A stretch of 64,000 nucleotides of DNA from Caenorhabditis elegans. Lineage: Eukaryota > Nematoda > Chromadorea > Rhabditida > Rhabditidae. The stretch lies in contig NC_003283.11 of NCBI RefSeq assembly GCF_000002985.6, forward strand, positions 6,510,001 to 6,574,000, given 5' to 3'. Numbering within the stretch: the first letter of the stretch is position 1; each line of letters opens with the position of its first letter. Below, piece by piece: positions 1 to 11,504 of this stretch. The notes beneath the pieces were generated by a model. It was not told the origin of the DNA, made no database searches, and saw only the letters and a program-made list of their open reading frames with translations. The translations under genes were made by a program, and so were the position numbers.

Positions 1-29
1 ATCAAGATCAAAGTGTTAAAGCATGGATT

Positions 30-1388
30 TTATTGATTGACAACTGCAATTGCCGAGAAGCTGACGTTGTCGAGTTTCTCAATGAGATGTTGGCACGCAG
101 CTCCGGCGTCCTTGACGAGAGTTGCATCAGAAGTTGGACCGATTTCACGAGCGAACGGGCGGCGAGAATCTGGAAAACCAGAAATTAAAATGGAAAACGT
201 ATGAAAAAACTATACCGATCTCGTAGAGAATTCCATTCTTTCCGACGAAACAAATGAAATGATGCTCAACGTCTCCTGAAGGTGCTGTCTGCCCATCGGT
301 TGCTGCGGCAGCATGGATTCCAGCTAGCTCAGCATCTGAAAATAATTATTTGCAATTTATTCATTTTCAGAATAGCTTACTATTAGCTAGAAAATCCGAA
401 CGTTCCTCAATTCCAACCTTTTTCGCCTCGGCCAGCCATTTCGCAAACGAGCCGTCCCCTTGAATAATAAAAATAATTTTTATTTATGCCGTTTTGAGAA
501 AAATAAATAAATTGAGAAATTCAAATAATTGTAATGATTTTTTTCAAATAAATATGTTTTAAAATCGATAGAAACAATCTGATTGAGAACAAAAGGTTTG
601 TCATCACTGCAAAAAATGACATTTGAATTTAGCGACAGAGCGCATTTTTGTTAATCGATGGCAAAGACGATTTTCAGAAAATATATTCGAAGTGTTTTAT
701 TTTTGAATAAATAATTGAAAAACTCGTTTAAAACTGTGTGAAAAACAGCAAAAACAAGATATTCAAAGATAATTTCAGAAAAAAATAAAATGTTTTTAGA
801 CACACTACAGTAGAAGGCTACTGTAGTTGCAAATATACGTGCCTTCGGTGTTTGCAGAATTATTGATTTTTTGGTATTTTTAATTGAAAATTTTTAATTT
901 TACCTAGATTAATACGATCTTCAAGATTAGCGAGGGAATGGAAGAGAGCGAATGTTCCACAAGCATTCGAGATTTTCTGAAACATTTTTTTCTACTATTT
1001 CGCTTCCATTCAAAACTTTCCGTACCTGTTTCATAAAAAACACCGAATCGTCAGCTGCTTTCGCTTGCTCGTAGATCGGCTTCATAATCTCGTCAACCTA
1101 AATTTTCTTTGTCATGCTCGTAATATCTCAAATTTTGTCACAAAAAATACCTTTTTGTATTCCGGGAAGCATAGGATAACTGCGTGCTGAGGTTTTCCGA
1201 TTGACTCGTCATCAAAGAACAACACATCGACAGTCTTCACGCCACTCACTCCCATTTTTTCGATCATCTAAAAACGGAGGAAGAATTAAATTAGATTGTG
1301 TGCGTGTACTGGCGACGACGCCACCGAGACAACGAACCGGATTGATGACACTTGGATTCGATTCGAGCGGAGTCCATGGAGCGGCCAT
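30..1388 (-). CDS. ubh-1: Ubiquitin carboxyl-terminal hydrolase (UCH family), UBH-1
   Basis: A cysteine protease of the UCH-L1/L3 type that removes small adducts from the ubiquitin C terminus. Seven exons on the minus strand (about 1388-1338, 1267-1151, 1097-1026, 976-904, 458-381, 335-217, 169-30) give 216 residues, the usual length of a minimal UCH. The catalytic triad is visible: Cys86 in NACGTFALFHS, His156 in VEHHFICFV and Asp171 in YEIDSRRPF. The start MAAPWTPLESNP is the only ATG that keeps the N-terminal UCH fold. The acceptor of exon 5 reads TTCAAG rather than TTTCAG, but frame and homology require it. The TAA stop sits inside an AATAAA on the minus strand. My base count in exon 6 is one short of the frame the family needs, so coordinates there are good to about 1 base; I do not infer a real frameshift. 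Confidence 0.93.
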
Positions 1389-2081
1389 ATTTAGACAGTT
1401 TTTTTGGTTCTGAAGAAAATATTCAGTAATAAAATCTGTTTATGAAAATCTTCCTATGAAAAATAAATGCAAAGAATTTTTCTCGAACAATAGTTGTTTA
1501 CGGGTCTGCTCAAAAAAGCCAATCAATAGCATAATATTGTGAATACCCAATGCGCTAATATATTTCTGAATTATCAAAAAAGGTTTTAATTGAATTATGA
1601 TTTATTAACAACTTTTTTCGTAAAAAGTGAAATATTTGAGAGAAAGCAGAGGACAAAAAAACGGACAAACGGATCAATGCATTGAATGAGGAGCGAAAAG
1701 CAGCAGGGAAAGAAGGCGTGACGACGCCAAAGCGAACACACACTCGACCAGCACCGACTGGCTCTCGCAGCAAGAGATGTCGCTTTAATTACGTGTCGTC
1801 GTTGCAGAGTCCGAAATGAAATGCGCAGAAGGAGAGAAGCATTGGTGAAAACAAAAGAGACAAAAAAGACGGGAACCCATAGGAAGAAGTGACTTATATA
1901 TATCTTGGGGGACGGCAATACTTATAATTAACAAATTTTTTAAAATTCAAAAACTTGGGGCAGAGACTGCTGGTTTGGGATAAATATGAAACATTTTGAA
2001 GTTTTTAAATTATAATTTGAAATAAAATAACAAGATGCACAAAAGGTAAAACAATTGGGGTTTTTGGAAGTTGCATAGAAT
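1389..2081. other. Gene-free interval, ubh-1 upstream and dpy-11 3' flank
   Basis: I see no convincing gene here. The interval holds the presumed promoter of ubh-1 and the 3' flank of dpy-11, both on the minus strand. Minus-strand open frames at about 1555-1918 lack a recognisable domain, start context or splice structure and read as chance frames. Around 1897-1913 there is a short AT run followed by a G-rich patch of no assigned function. Confidence 0.6.
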
Positions 2082-3345
2082 TTACTTGGTCTTCTTCGTT
2101 TCTTTGCCATTATTGTTATTTCCATTTTTCTTTGTCGGAGATTCAGTTCCAGAATCTGAAAATAAATAAATTTTTAGAAATCAGAATCCGAATATTTTAA
2201 AGTACCTTTCTTTGCGTCTTTCTTCTCGGTTTTCTTGGCTTGTTGGCTTTTTCTTGGTCCAGTAGGGAATACTTGGTCGATGATGATAACGATGAACTGG
2301 AAATCACGATGTTTACAGAAATTTCTATTTAAAAAACTCACGAATCCAAGAACACATCCGAGAGCAAGAGTAACTCCGGCGAAGAGTCCGTAGCTGGCCC
2401 ATGATGGGATTCCCTTATCTTCGACGAGATGGTTGTGCAAGTCACGAACCGACATCGAAAGTTTGAAGAAGACGGCAACGACGGCCATTCTGAAAAAAAT
2501 TATAATATTATTTTTGCTGTGCCACAAAAAAGCGTACTGCTTAGAGTTTGGATGCTTGTAGTCTGGAACTGGGTCGATCACACGGTATTTCTTATCCTCG
2601 ACGAATGAAATGAAGTCATTCTTGTCACGAGCTCCAGAATATTGACGGAAGACACCATCCTTGACGCTGAAAAAAAAAACGTTCGATTTTTGTAGAAATA
2701 AATAGCTTTCAAAAACTCACTGATAAATTGTTGGGAGAGCTGTGACAAGGAATCTACCGGAAAGTCCTGGATTGACGGTAACATCGACTTCTCCAACCTT
2801 GATTCCAAGATCATCAGACCAGTCGGCGAATGCGTTCCATGCTTTTTGAAGATCCTTGCAAGCTGGGCACCATGGAGCATGGCTGGAATTTTAAAAGTTA
2901 TTTTTTTCAAATGATCTAGACCTAACTCTTCTATAGCTATTTAGAAAGATTCTAATAACCAACAGTGAATTCAAATTATGAAAAGATTCTACTCTATATC
3001 TTTTCATATCATAGGTACTAGTAAGATGGAATTTAATTGAGATTTTCATCTCGGCGGATTTTTAAAAATTTATCAGTTATCAATTTTGTAGTTTTGTAAC
3101 TAATTAAAATGTTTTTAAAGTGTATGCTTGAGAACCTTAGTAGTTAATTCTACCAAGTACAAACTATATACATTGTTCCAAATTGGAGCTTTCAATGAAA
3201 CAACTTACAATTCAATCATCCACTCTCCCTTCATAAGATCTGTCCAGTTTTCCTCATTGAGAAAGACGAGCTTGGAAGATCTGGTAGGTCCCCCCGAGAC
3301 TCCAACGGCGAAAAGTCCGAGCACGGCGAGCAATCGGAGCAGCAT
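2082..3345 (-). CDS. dpy-11: Membrane-anchored thioredoxin-like protein DPY-11 (TMX type)
   Basis: A membrane thioredoxin of the secretory pathway, known in C. elegans to act in hypodermis for cuticle and sensory-ray morphogenesis. Six exons (3345-3209, 2882-2721, 2666-2538, 2489-2342, 2296-2206, 2155-2082) encode 246 residues. Residues 1-18 form a signal peptide (MLLRLLAVLGLFAVGVSG). The thioredoxin fold follows, with active site WCPAC at 50-54. A single membrane span lies at about 174-199, and a Lys-rich cytosolic tail ends in KETKKTK. The start is supported by an acceptor-like TTCCAG one base before the ATG, which suggests SL trans-splicing. An in-frame upstream extension exists but lacks a signal-peptide-like N terminus. 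Family membership is seen in the sequence; the developmental role is established knowledge. Confidence 0.95.
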
Positions 3346-5419
3346 TCTGGAATTGACTTGTTTTATAGATGTCATAGAGTGACCAGGAAGGATGATGAAG
3401 AATTGAAGGAATGTAGAGAAACATAGAAAGCGGAAGATTGAAAACGAAAAGCAGCGCCTATGGTGTGAAGAGAAGACACAAGAGGAAGACGTCGGTCGGA
3501 GTGAAGGGATATATCTCGGCGGCGGGGTGTACGGTCGGCAGACACGCACACACATTATCGCCGTCGCCGCAGTTCGTTTTGCAGTTCGAAAAGAGAAAAA
3601 AGAAGGCTACCGGTTTCATCTTGTTCTTAAGCCACGTATTACTAGCCATCTTCTACAGGAAAAAAACCAAAAAGAGACAACTATCAAAACATCAAGAGTA
3701 GACCAACTGAGCCTGTACACAACTTGCAGAATAGCGGGGAAATAGTATGATTCTGTAATGCCAATGCAAATATATTTATTTGCAAATACCAAATACCCAC
3801 AGATTGTTTGTCTAACAGAAAATATGAGCGTTAATGCTCATGTCGAAATTATAAAGGCCCACTTTTTTTCAGTAATCAAATTATGCAAGTCATATTGTCC
3901 ATTTTGGAATTGCGAAAAAATAATCGGCTTATAATATTTTTGCTGCCCTCACAGTTACAGATCAATAATTAATTTCTACAAAGAAAAAGAAACAAAAATG
4001 GGTAGATATCTTGTATCCAGAGCATGTATTAAAAAGAAGGTGGAAGTCGCATCGTCCGCGCTCAAAGGGTCAAGGATATTCCCCCTCCAGTATGTAGGTA
4101 CTGTCGTACACTCACCCATACACACACACTAAAAACAACTTATCTCTCTCTTGTCTTCCCGTATTCGTTGAAACACGCCGATCCGCAATTATTGATCGAG
4201 TTGTGAAGTGGATAACTAGATTACTAGGTCTTCCTGCTGACGTTTATTAATGAATAGCGTCTGTGATAGCGACTAATCGGTCAATTAAAAAAAACCGACG
4301 CGGCGAGCTGATTTGGGTCAAATTATGGTGAAGATCAACAAGCCAATCGATTTGACTATTAGGTTACTTTGCCAAGATAAGAAAATGAGATTTAAGAAGT
4401 GAAATAGGAGAAAGAAAAGATTAAAACAAAACTCTAAATTATTTAGAAATTTGTTTTTAGAGAAGCCTCAAACATGGAATAAATTCCAATCCTACTATTG
4501 TGGCAAATTTTGATTTTAAAAAATGAAAAAAAAAGCATGGGAAGTTTTTTAATATCGTAATTTAGGGAAAAAGTCAAAAGTCACTTAAAGGCACACGCTG
4601 TTAATCTGAGTGGGTCTCGCCACGATCGTGGTAGCTATAAATGCCAAAATTCACAACATTTTCACCTAGTCTCACTATTTTAAAAGTGAATTTTTTCAAC
4701 GAAAAGTAGTTGCTTCTGCAAAAACTGATATTTACAAATTTGGAACAATTGGTCAAGTACAAATTTACACAAGGGATATTCAAAAGATTCAGAGATAAAC
4801 TTTCATTAAAAATTGTTTAAAAATTAAAAAATGATTTTCTTTAGTCAATTTACTATTACTACTGCGACTATGCATTTAAAATTCGTTTAATTATTTCTAG
4901 ATCTTCTATTTAAGTGCACAGTCTAAAAAGTTGCATAAATTTAATTCTAAAAAAGCAAACATCTCTGTTTCAACGATCAAAATGGGAGGAAAAAGCCATA
5001 GAAACGCCTGGGGACAGGTCGTTATCCAACACGGAAGGAATAAGGATTGCTGGAATGAATGGTCAACACACCGCCTCTTCCTCGTACCCTCATTTCGCTA
5101 CTTCTCGCGATTCTCTCGCCTAGAACCTGCTTTCTGTACAGATGATTTGTCTTCTTCTTTATTCTTGCAAACCCATATCCTCCACGTTGGCAGATTGATT
5201 GCTAGCTTCCAGAAATAAACAGATATACGAAATCAGAAACGAGTCACAAGTTATTTCGAAAGATAGATTGAAACAATTCGATCCGAAGATGCAATAAATT
5301 CATTGTTCAATAACTGAATACATAATACATTTACAAAAACGACAAGACGGCCTACTTCTTTTTTTACATTTTAAGTTTAAGGGAGCGGTTGGGAAATCGT
5401 TATAATTTATGGGGAAAAT
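3346..5419. other. Gene-free interval between mdh-1 and dpy-11
   Basis: About 2.1 kb with no supported gene. It holds the dpy-11 upstream region (next to 3345) and the mdh-1 3' flank (next to 5420). The longest open frames (3205-3745 on both strands, 4914-5218 on plus) show no conserved domain and no credible exon structure. A CA-rich microsatellite-like patch lies near 4110-4132. I found no tRNA-like or obvious hairpin-RNA structure. Confidence 0.6.
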
Positions 5420-6525
5420 TTAGATGTTGGCATCATCGCAAGCCTTTAGAGCATCATCTCTCTCCTCCTCGAGTTCCTTGGTGGTAGCAGCGATCTTTCC
5501 CTTGGCAAAATCGTCGAAGCTAAGACCTTGAACAATCTTCCATTCGCCACCCTCGATGGTAACTGGGAATGAGAAAATGAGTCCTTGTGGGATTCCGTAT
5601 GAACCATCGGATGGGACAGCCATGGAGACGAATTGCCCCTGGAAAATAAAATCTTCATTCAAGTTTTAAAATAATTAAACTTACAGCCTTGGTTCCGAAA
5701 TGCCAGTCGTGGATGTGATCACAAGCGGCCTTAGCGGCAGACATTGCAGACGAGAGCTTTCTCTTCTCAATGATGACTCCTCCACGCTTTTGGACAGTGG
5801 CGATGAATGGTCCTTGAAGGAAAGCGTTGTCTCCGACAGCGGCGTAAGCGTCGGTCTCAGTTCCGTTCTTGTTAACGGTAGCGTGGGTGACATCTGGGAA
5901 TTGAGTTCCAGAGTGATTTCCCCAGATGATAACGTTCTTGACATTTCCGATGGTTGTTCCGGTTTTAAGGGCGAGTTGAGCAAGAGCACGGTTATGGTCC
6001 AATCTGGTCATGGCAGAGAAGTTCTTGGCTGGGATCTTTCCGGCGGCGTACTTGGCAGCAATGAATGCATTGGTGTTGGCTGGGTTTCCAACAACGATAA
6101 CCTGAAAGTAATGGAAATATTGAAAGTTTAACTGTGAATTCTGATCTCACCTTGGTGGTTGGCTTGGCATACTCAGCAAGAGCCTTTCCTTGTGACTTGA
6201 AGATCTTGACGTTGGCAGCAAGAAGATCTTTGCGCTCCATTCCCTCGCGTCTTGGCATGGCTCCGACCAAGAAAGCGTAGTCGATACCGGTGAAGGCCGA
6301 CTTTTCATCAGTGACAGCAACAACGCTGAAAAGGGTTGGAAGAGCACAATCCTGGAGCTCAAAAACAACTCCTTCGAGAATGTTGGAGCATTGTGGGACG
6401 TCGAGAAGAACGAGCTCCACTGGTTGTTCCTTTCCGAATACAGTTCCGTCGGCGATGCGGATGACGATCGAGTAACCGATCTGACCAGCGGCTCCGGTGA
6501 CCAAAACGCGAAGTGGGGCGGACAT
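5420..6525 (-). CDS. mdh-1: Cytosolic malate dehydrogenase MDH-1
   Basis: An NAD-dependent enzyme interconverting malate and oxaloacetate in the cytosol, part of the malate-aspartate shuttle. Three exons (6525-6151, 6101-5685, 5638-5420) encode 336 residues, normal for the eukaryotic cytosolic class. Visible motifs: the Rossmann loop [11 protein letters not shown] at 9-19, substrate-binding arginines in [19 protein letters not shown] near 131, MTRLDHNRA at 156-164 with the catalytic Asp160, and catalytic His188 in IIWGNHSG. There is no mitochondrial presequence, which separates it from the mitochondrial isoform. TTTTCAG lies one base before the ATG, a likely SL1 trans-splice site that fixes the start. 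It sits downstream of dpy-11 in reading order with about 2 kb between them, so an operon is not indicated. Confidence 0.96.
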
Positions 6526-7580
6526 TCTGAAAATTTAGCAATTTACACTAAGAAATGTGTGAATCGAAGCAAATAGAATATTCAGACAATTCGAGAATTC
6601 AATAAAAAATGTCCGGAGAAAAAACTGCCGAAACGCACGTTTTAGAGGAGCAAAAATGAAAATGAAAGAGAAAGAACAACAAAAACGATTGACCAGATAA
6701 AGAGATTGTTGTCGAATCATAAAATAACAGTTGGAAGTGATAAGATGTAAAAGATTTTTGTGGTACACACTTCTATGTATTGAAGACGAACCAAACAAAT
6801 AGAAAAAAATAATAGTCCAGCTAAGGAAGCGAGGCAACGAGAGATGACGTGAACAGAAGAGACTATTGGCGCCGCCCGTGGTTTTCTCTCGTTTCGCTGT
6901 CCAACGAAGCACTCTCAACTTGTCAACAAACCCTACGGCGCCGAACGTTTCAAATCGATGGCACTTTGAACAGAACTTGAGAAACGAGAGCGTGTATTGA
7001 TTTGATCCACGAAATAGATAAGAATTTGTAAAATCACCGAGTAAAATTAGAAAATTTCGCGAAGATAGGAGAAAAAATGCAGAAAACAAAATCGTAAAAC
7101 TCCATGTTGAGTAGGCAGAAAATGCGCTCTAATGGGAAAATTCGTTGGCGCTAATTCAAATCGAGAATTTTAGAGAATTGAAAATAAATAGAAACATTAA
7201 ATATTTTCAGAATTATTAGTGAGTCCTCGCAAAACCAAAAGAGCAGACAAAGCAACAAATAAATGATTATCACTGGGAGATTCCCGATGACCAAGGCCGA
7301 CCGCTGTAAACTAGACAAGTGAAAAGAGAGAGTGAGAATGGCAGAAAAGTTGTTGTTTGTCACGTAAACTGCCGAAGAGAATACGCCCTCCAAGACACGA
7401 GGTCATCAGAGAGAAGAGCAAAAAAAAGTGAAAATCTGCACAAAAAGATCTACTCGGAGAAGTGTAGAATGAAAACTTTCACGTCAAATCTCGAGGTTTT
7501 AGAGAACTTTTATAAGCGCAATGAGAAGAAAGGTCATTTGTAAATAAGCGGCGACAAAGTAGCGGTTATAAAACGGAGGA

Positions 7581-7602
7581 AACTTTAACCGCGGTTAAAG
7601 TT
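7581..7602. repeat. Perfect 22-bp palindrome
   Basis: The half-site AACTTTAACCG is followed directly by its exact reverse complement, with SacII-like CCGCGG at the centre. It lies about 1.06 kb upstream of the mdh-1 start and 0.72 kb upstream of the F-box gene start. A dimeric binding site or cruciform is possible; nothing in the sequence assigns a function. Confidence 0.9.
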
Positions 7603-8128
7603 CAAAGAACGATTTCGCACATGACGCGTGGATCATTGATGAGTGTTCAGTTATGAATGATCACCTGAACATAAATTTAATACATAAAATGCAGAAAATT
7701 GAGAAAAGAAACAGTCAAAACCGAAGAAAAGGGAGAAAACGAGAAAAATCGATGAAGATTTGACAGAAAAATTAATATAGTAATCTTAAAGGCGCACACA
7801 CCAAAAATTTTTAATAATTTGCCGCGCGTGTCGAGACCATTCCGCGTAATAAATGTGTCCCCCTTTAAAGTCGTAGCAGTGAAAAAAATTTTTTTGGAAA
7901 GGCAAAAAACAATAGAAAAAACCGTCATAAACCACTGGAAAAAGTGTAAAATGAATAGAAATGTCAAAGTGGGCTTGATGATCACCGAAACACTAGAAAC
8001 GAAGATAGAATTCAGAAATTTGCGGGTAGAGCAAATCCAAATGTCAAAAAAATCTGTAAAGCAGTCTCCGGAAAAATGGGCGGTTCTTTCTCTCGCGCAA
8101 TTTTTTTCCTGTATTTTTTTCATTTAAT

Positions 8129-8172
8129 AAATGTGACCATCATGCCTGAGAAATGTGACCATCATGCCTAAG
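8129..8172 (+). repeat. Two-copy 22-bp tandem repeat
   Basis: Two adjacent copies of a 22-base unit containing ATGTGACCATCATGCCT, with one mismatch (G to A) near the end of the second copy. This looks like a recent slippage or short tandem duplication in gene-free DNA. Confidence 0.9.
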
Positions 8173-8323
8173 AAAAAACAGCATGTGTCTTTAAACTGAC
8201 ATGTTAAAATTTCGCGAAATTACGAGTGTGTAAAAGGTTTCGAAAAGTTCACCAAGAAAAGGGTTGAATTTAAAAAATTAGATTTCACAAAAACACATAT
8301 GTTAATATGCGCACATATACTGT

Positions 8324-9422
8324 ATGAACATAATTTTTCAGTCCAAGAGATATTGTCTTATTCTATTACCTTCCGAAACTATTCAAATTATTTTGAGCAA
8401 TTTGGAACCTCTTGAACTGTAAGTTTTTGCAAGTTTTATTTTCAATTTAATATTTTGTTTTAGTTCTTTCTTTAACATAACTTTACTCAATTTATAAAAC
8501 ACAGTCCTTATTGAGTTATGAACTATCTATTCGAGAACACATAAATAGGAGAATTGTATCCCTTAAACCTGTAAAGCCAAGCGTGTAAAGTCAATGTGTC
8601 TATTTACTTACAATCATGAAAGTTGATATAAATTTTCATAAAATTTAAAATAAATATCTATTTCAGAATCAATATCTCAAAATCAAACATGAGAGCAAAG
8701 GAAATAGTTACGGAGTTTGCAAGAAAACACCTGAGAGGATGTTATAATGTTGCTGCGTCAATCATGGTGCACAGAGTGTCCAAATCACAATCTGTACGAA
8801 AAATCAGAAAACTTGGCGTCTCGAGCAACCTCGAGAACAATACAAGTTTTTCTATGAGGATAGACCAGTTTTGAAGAGAGTTAGTTCGGATCCGACGCAG
8901 TTAATTGAGTTCGCAACGGATGTTTTACATTGTCCAATTCGTTCGTTGACGCTAAATTTGGATGGGAATGCAGAACACCACCAATCAATTTTCAGCTGCC
9001 TTACATCGAAAAATGAGTTAATGGAAGTGTGCATCAGTGGAACAGTTATTTCGAATGAGCAATATGAGAGGAATTTATTTATTAAATCCGAAGTGATTAT
9101 TTTTCGTTTCCCTCAATGGACGACTTTGAACCAGCTTTTAAAATTCAATTTCACCACAATAGTATTAAATCACTCATCGAATCTGACAGCAAAAGAGTGG
9201 AATATGTTCCTCCGTCACTGGATTTCTTCCCTTTCCAATCAAAACCTTCAACGTCTTGTGTTTTCGTTAAGCGACAGGGGTGACGTGCCAACTATTATGA
9301 ATCTACCTCACCGTAAAATTGGATCAGGGAGATATGAAATAACTCGAATTGATGGAACAATTGCAGAATGTGCTATCTGTGGATTACATACCATCAACCA
9401 ATTTAAAAACTCCTATTTGTGA
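8324..9422 (+). pseudogene. F-box / FBA_2-type gene with an apparent frame break
   Basis: Exon 1 (8324-8418) starts MNIIFQSKRY and contains a degenerate F-box (LLPSETIQIILSNLEPLEL), then a GTAAGT donor. Exon 2 starts at 8667 after TTTCAG and joins in phase to continue the F-box region (LINISKSNMRAKEIV). The FBA_2 domain, the substrate-side domain of nematode F-box proteins, is clear further on: LNQLLKFNFTTIVLNHSS and KEWNMFLRHWISSL. It lies in a different frame, which is open only from about 8748 and ends at TGA 9420-9422. I found no GT-AG intron that reconciles the two frames, and the first frame ends at 8874. Either a one-base indel has occurred between about 8748 and 8870, or the true gene model differs. 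AATAAA lies at 9523-9528. Intact members act as SCF adaptors. Confidence 0.55.
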
Positions 9423-10434
9423 TGCAAACAAATTGATATCCTCACTATTGTACTGTTCCAAAAATTGTGCCTATGTTTTTTTCTGAATGTGTTTTTTTTG
9501 ATCTTTGAACTTTTTTTTGAAAAATAAATCTCAATGTCTTTGAAAAGTTAACTTACTGACATGAATACACCGATTGATTTCTTGTCGTCGTTTTAAACTT
9601 GGGTAAAAGTTTGGAACGAGTAGGATCAAGCTTGGGCTGGGCTTGGGTGCATAAATCTACTCCGTCAAAGTTTTTCTGAATATACACCTTTTTTATTCGT
9701 TCAGGTTTTTTCACATTTGAAGTCACCCTGTAGTATTGGCACTAGAGCTGCTCGTAGCGACCTAACATGAAGCTTGCGTGAACTGGTTGCACTTGTGTAT
9801 TTGAGGAATGCTATAATTTCAAAACTTTTCTCCCAGGTTAAACTTGGTTTATTTCCGCTGAATATAAGTAAATTTATGAAATAATGCCTCGTGTTGTTTG
9901 TTCTATTTAAGTAGGCCTGGAAAGCGGTTGGTAGCAATCTGAAACCTCAAAAAAAAACAGATGGAAGCCTGGGAAACGATCTAAAAAGTTATGCAAAACC
10001 TTTCAAGTGAGCTTATGTAGTTTTTATTACTGGAAACGGTCTGGAACATATAATTTCAAGCGTTTTTTAAAATTTACTTCATCATTTTCAGACCAAAATG
10101 TAAAATAACCAAGGCAAATAATTATTTAATTTCTGTGATTTCTGCCTTTTGTCCAGGTTGCCAAGTGTCCTCTATTGTCTTCTTCCCTGGAGATACGATA
10201 TGATAGATTGTGGTCATTGACCCGCAGCCATAAATATGTATAACGACCCCACATTACAAGATACATTCATTCATTTACGTTTTTGTTCAACCGAGAGAGC
10301 TGTTCTCTGCTGTGCTCGGATTTTCAGACCTTTTTTGTTGATCTCAAATTTTGTGTTTAACTCATAGTGTTTTTTGAAACTATTTTTGCTCAAGATTATA
10401 CTTCCTAAAGTTTTGAAATAAACAACTATTTCAG
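9423..10434. other. Gene-free interval with an AATAAA and the promoter of the Gly-rich gene
   Basis: Contains the polyadenylation signal of the upstream F-box gene (9523-9528) and the upstream region of the gene at 10435. An AT-rich ATAAATATGTATAA run near 10230-10245 could serve as a TATA-like core some 200 bp upstream of the ATG. The 78-codon minus-strand frame at 9701-9937 shows no domain. Confidence 0.5.
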
Positions 10435-10948
10435 ATGACACGTCTCTATGTCATTGCTCTTCTTGTGCTCTTTACGAGCCACGCCTTCGCGGTGACTAGT
10501 GAGTTTAATGATAAATTTAAGTCCCTAATTTTTTCGTTTAGGTTGGTCTTCGGTATCCACCAATGGGCTCAACACGGTAGGATCCTATGGAACCGTCGGA
10601 GGAGCAGGCCTCGGAGGCCCAGGAATTGGTGGCCCAGGGCTTGGTGGCCCAGGAATCGGTGGACCAGGACTTGGCGGACCTGGAGTCGGAGGAGGACCAG
10701 GTGCCTTCGGTCCTTATGGAAGGTGACACATTTTATCAATTTTCCGTTTTTCTGAATCCAATGTTTATTTCAGATACGGAGGAGGAGGCTACGGTGGGTA
10801 CGGTAGATACGGTAGATATGGTCGCTATGGAGGATACGGAGGATACGGTGGTTATGGAGGACCCGGATATGGAGGAGGTCCAGGCCCCCACCATCACCAC
10901 CATCATCACGGACCACCACCACCACCATACTACGGAAGACCATTTTAA
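10435..10948 (+). CDS. Secreted Gly/Tyr-rich peptide with a His/Pro tail
   Basis: Three exons (10435-10498, 10542-10722, 10774-10948) encode 139 residues; all junctions keep phase and have GT-AG ends. A signal peptide (about 1-19, MTRLYVIALLVLFTSHAFA) precedes two low-complexity blocks. The first is repeats of GGPGIGG/GGPGLGG. The second is YGGYGRYGR-type repeats. It ends in seven consecutive His, five Pro and YYGRPF. Compositionally it resembles nematode cuticle/epidermal Gly-rich secreted proteins and the YGGY-type peptides induced by infection, but I do not recognise the gene. The oligo-His run could bind metal. The start ATG directly follows TTTCAG (10429-10434), suggesting trans-splicing or an upstream noncoding exon. 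Confidence 0.85.
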
Positions 10949-11057
10949 GATTTTACGTGACAACCTCTTATTTATTTCTGTAAAACTGATTCGCCAAACT
11001 TTTGTATGATTTTGTCATTGTTAATATTATTCTTGCTGCTCATAAACAAAAATCATC

Positions 11058-11307
11058 ATGCGTTTCAATAAATGTTCATTATTCGCAATTCTGACTATCA
11101 CATGGATAACTGTAACAAATGGCACTCTGATGAATGTAAGTCAAAAGTTTATTTTTTCCCGCTGTTTTGATTTGGCTTGAATTATAATCCTGACTGAATT
11201 GTTAACAGTATTGGCACATGCGGGCGGAAATGTATGTATATATCCAGACCAACATAACATTGCAACAACTTGAGCAAGTATCCGCTGACGATAATTATTT
11301 AGTTTGA
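11058..11307 (+). CDS. Possible 58-residue secreted peptide (two exons)
   Basis: Exon 1 (11058-11135) encodes a hydrophobic signal-peptide-like start (MRFNKCSLFAILTITWITVT) and ends at a good GTAAGT donor. Exon 2 begins after TTAACAG at 11209 and runs to TGA at 11305-11307. No family is recognised and no cysteines are present in the mature part. The first codons overlap an AATAAA (11067-11072) that also looks like the polyadenylation signal of the preceding Gly-rich gene, so either the gene is not real or the transcripts overlap. An alternative donor (GTATGT) inside exon 2 could lead to further exons. Low confidence. Confidence 0.35.
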
Positions 11308-11504
11308 AATAAGTGGATTTTCAGGTTTTTCACTTTATAATTGTATTAGTTGGATCCCTAGCTTTTCTTTCCAGACTCTAATGACTATAATGATCATTTT
11401 TCGCATCCGAAACGGTTTAGTTGTAGAAAATTATTATAAAATCTAAGTTACACGATATCGAAACATTTGCAAGTTCAGCTAGAACTCGATAAAAAATTTT
11501 AATC

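Larger units (their letters stand above)
6526..8323. other. Gene-free interval upstream of mdh-1
   Basis: 1.8 kb without a supported gene. It separates the divergent mdh-1 (minus) and F-box gene (plus) and so holds both upstream regions. A perfect 22-bp palindrome (7581-7602) and a 22-bp tandem duplication (8129-8172) are listed separately. Long opposing open frames at 7677-8127 are low-complexity and show no domain. Confidence 0.6.

Noticed and set aside
217-335. Possible frameshift in ubh-1 exon 6
   Set aside because: My manual count is one base short, but the catalytic His and Asp motifs on both sides and a normal total length argue for a counting error rather than a lesion.
4931-5218. 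95-codon plus-strand open frame between dpy-11 and mdh-1
   Set aside because: No domain, no splice signals, no signal peptide, and codon usage looks random; overlaps another frame of the same kind.
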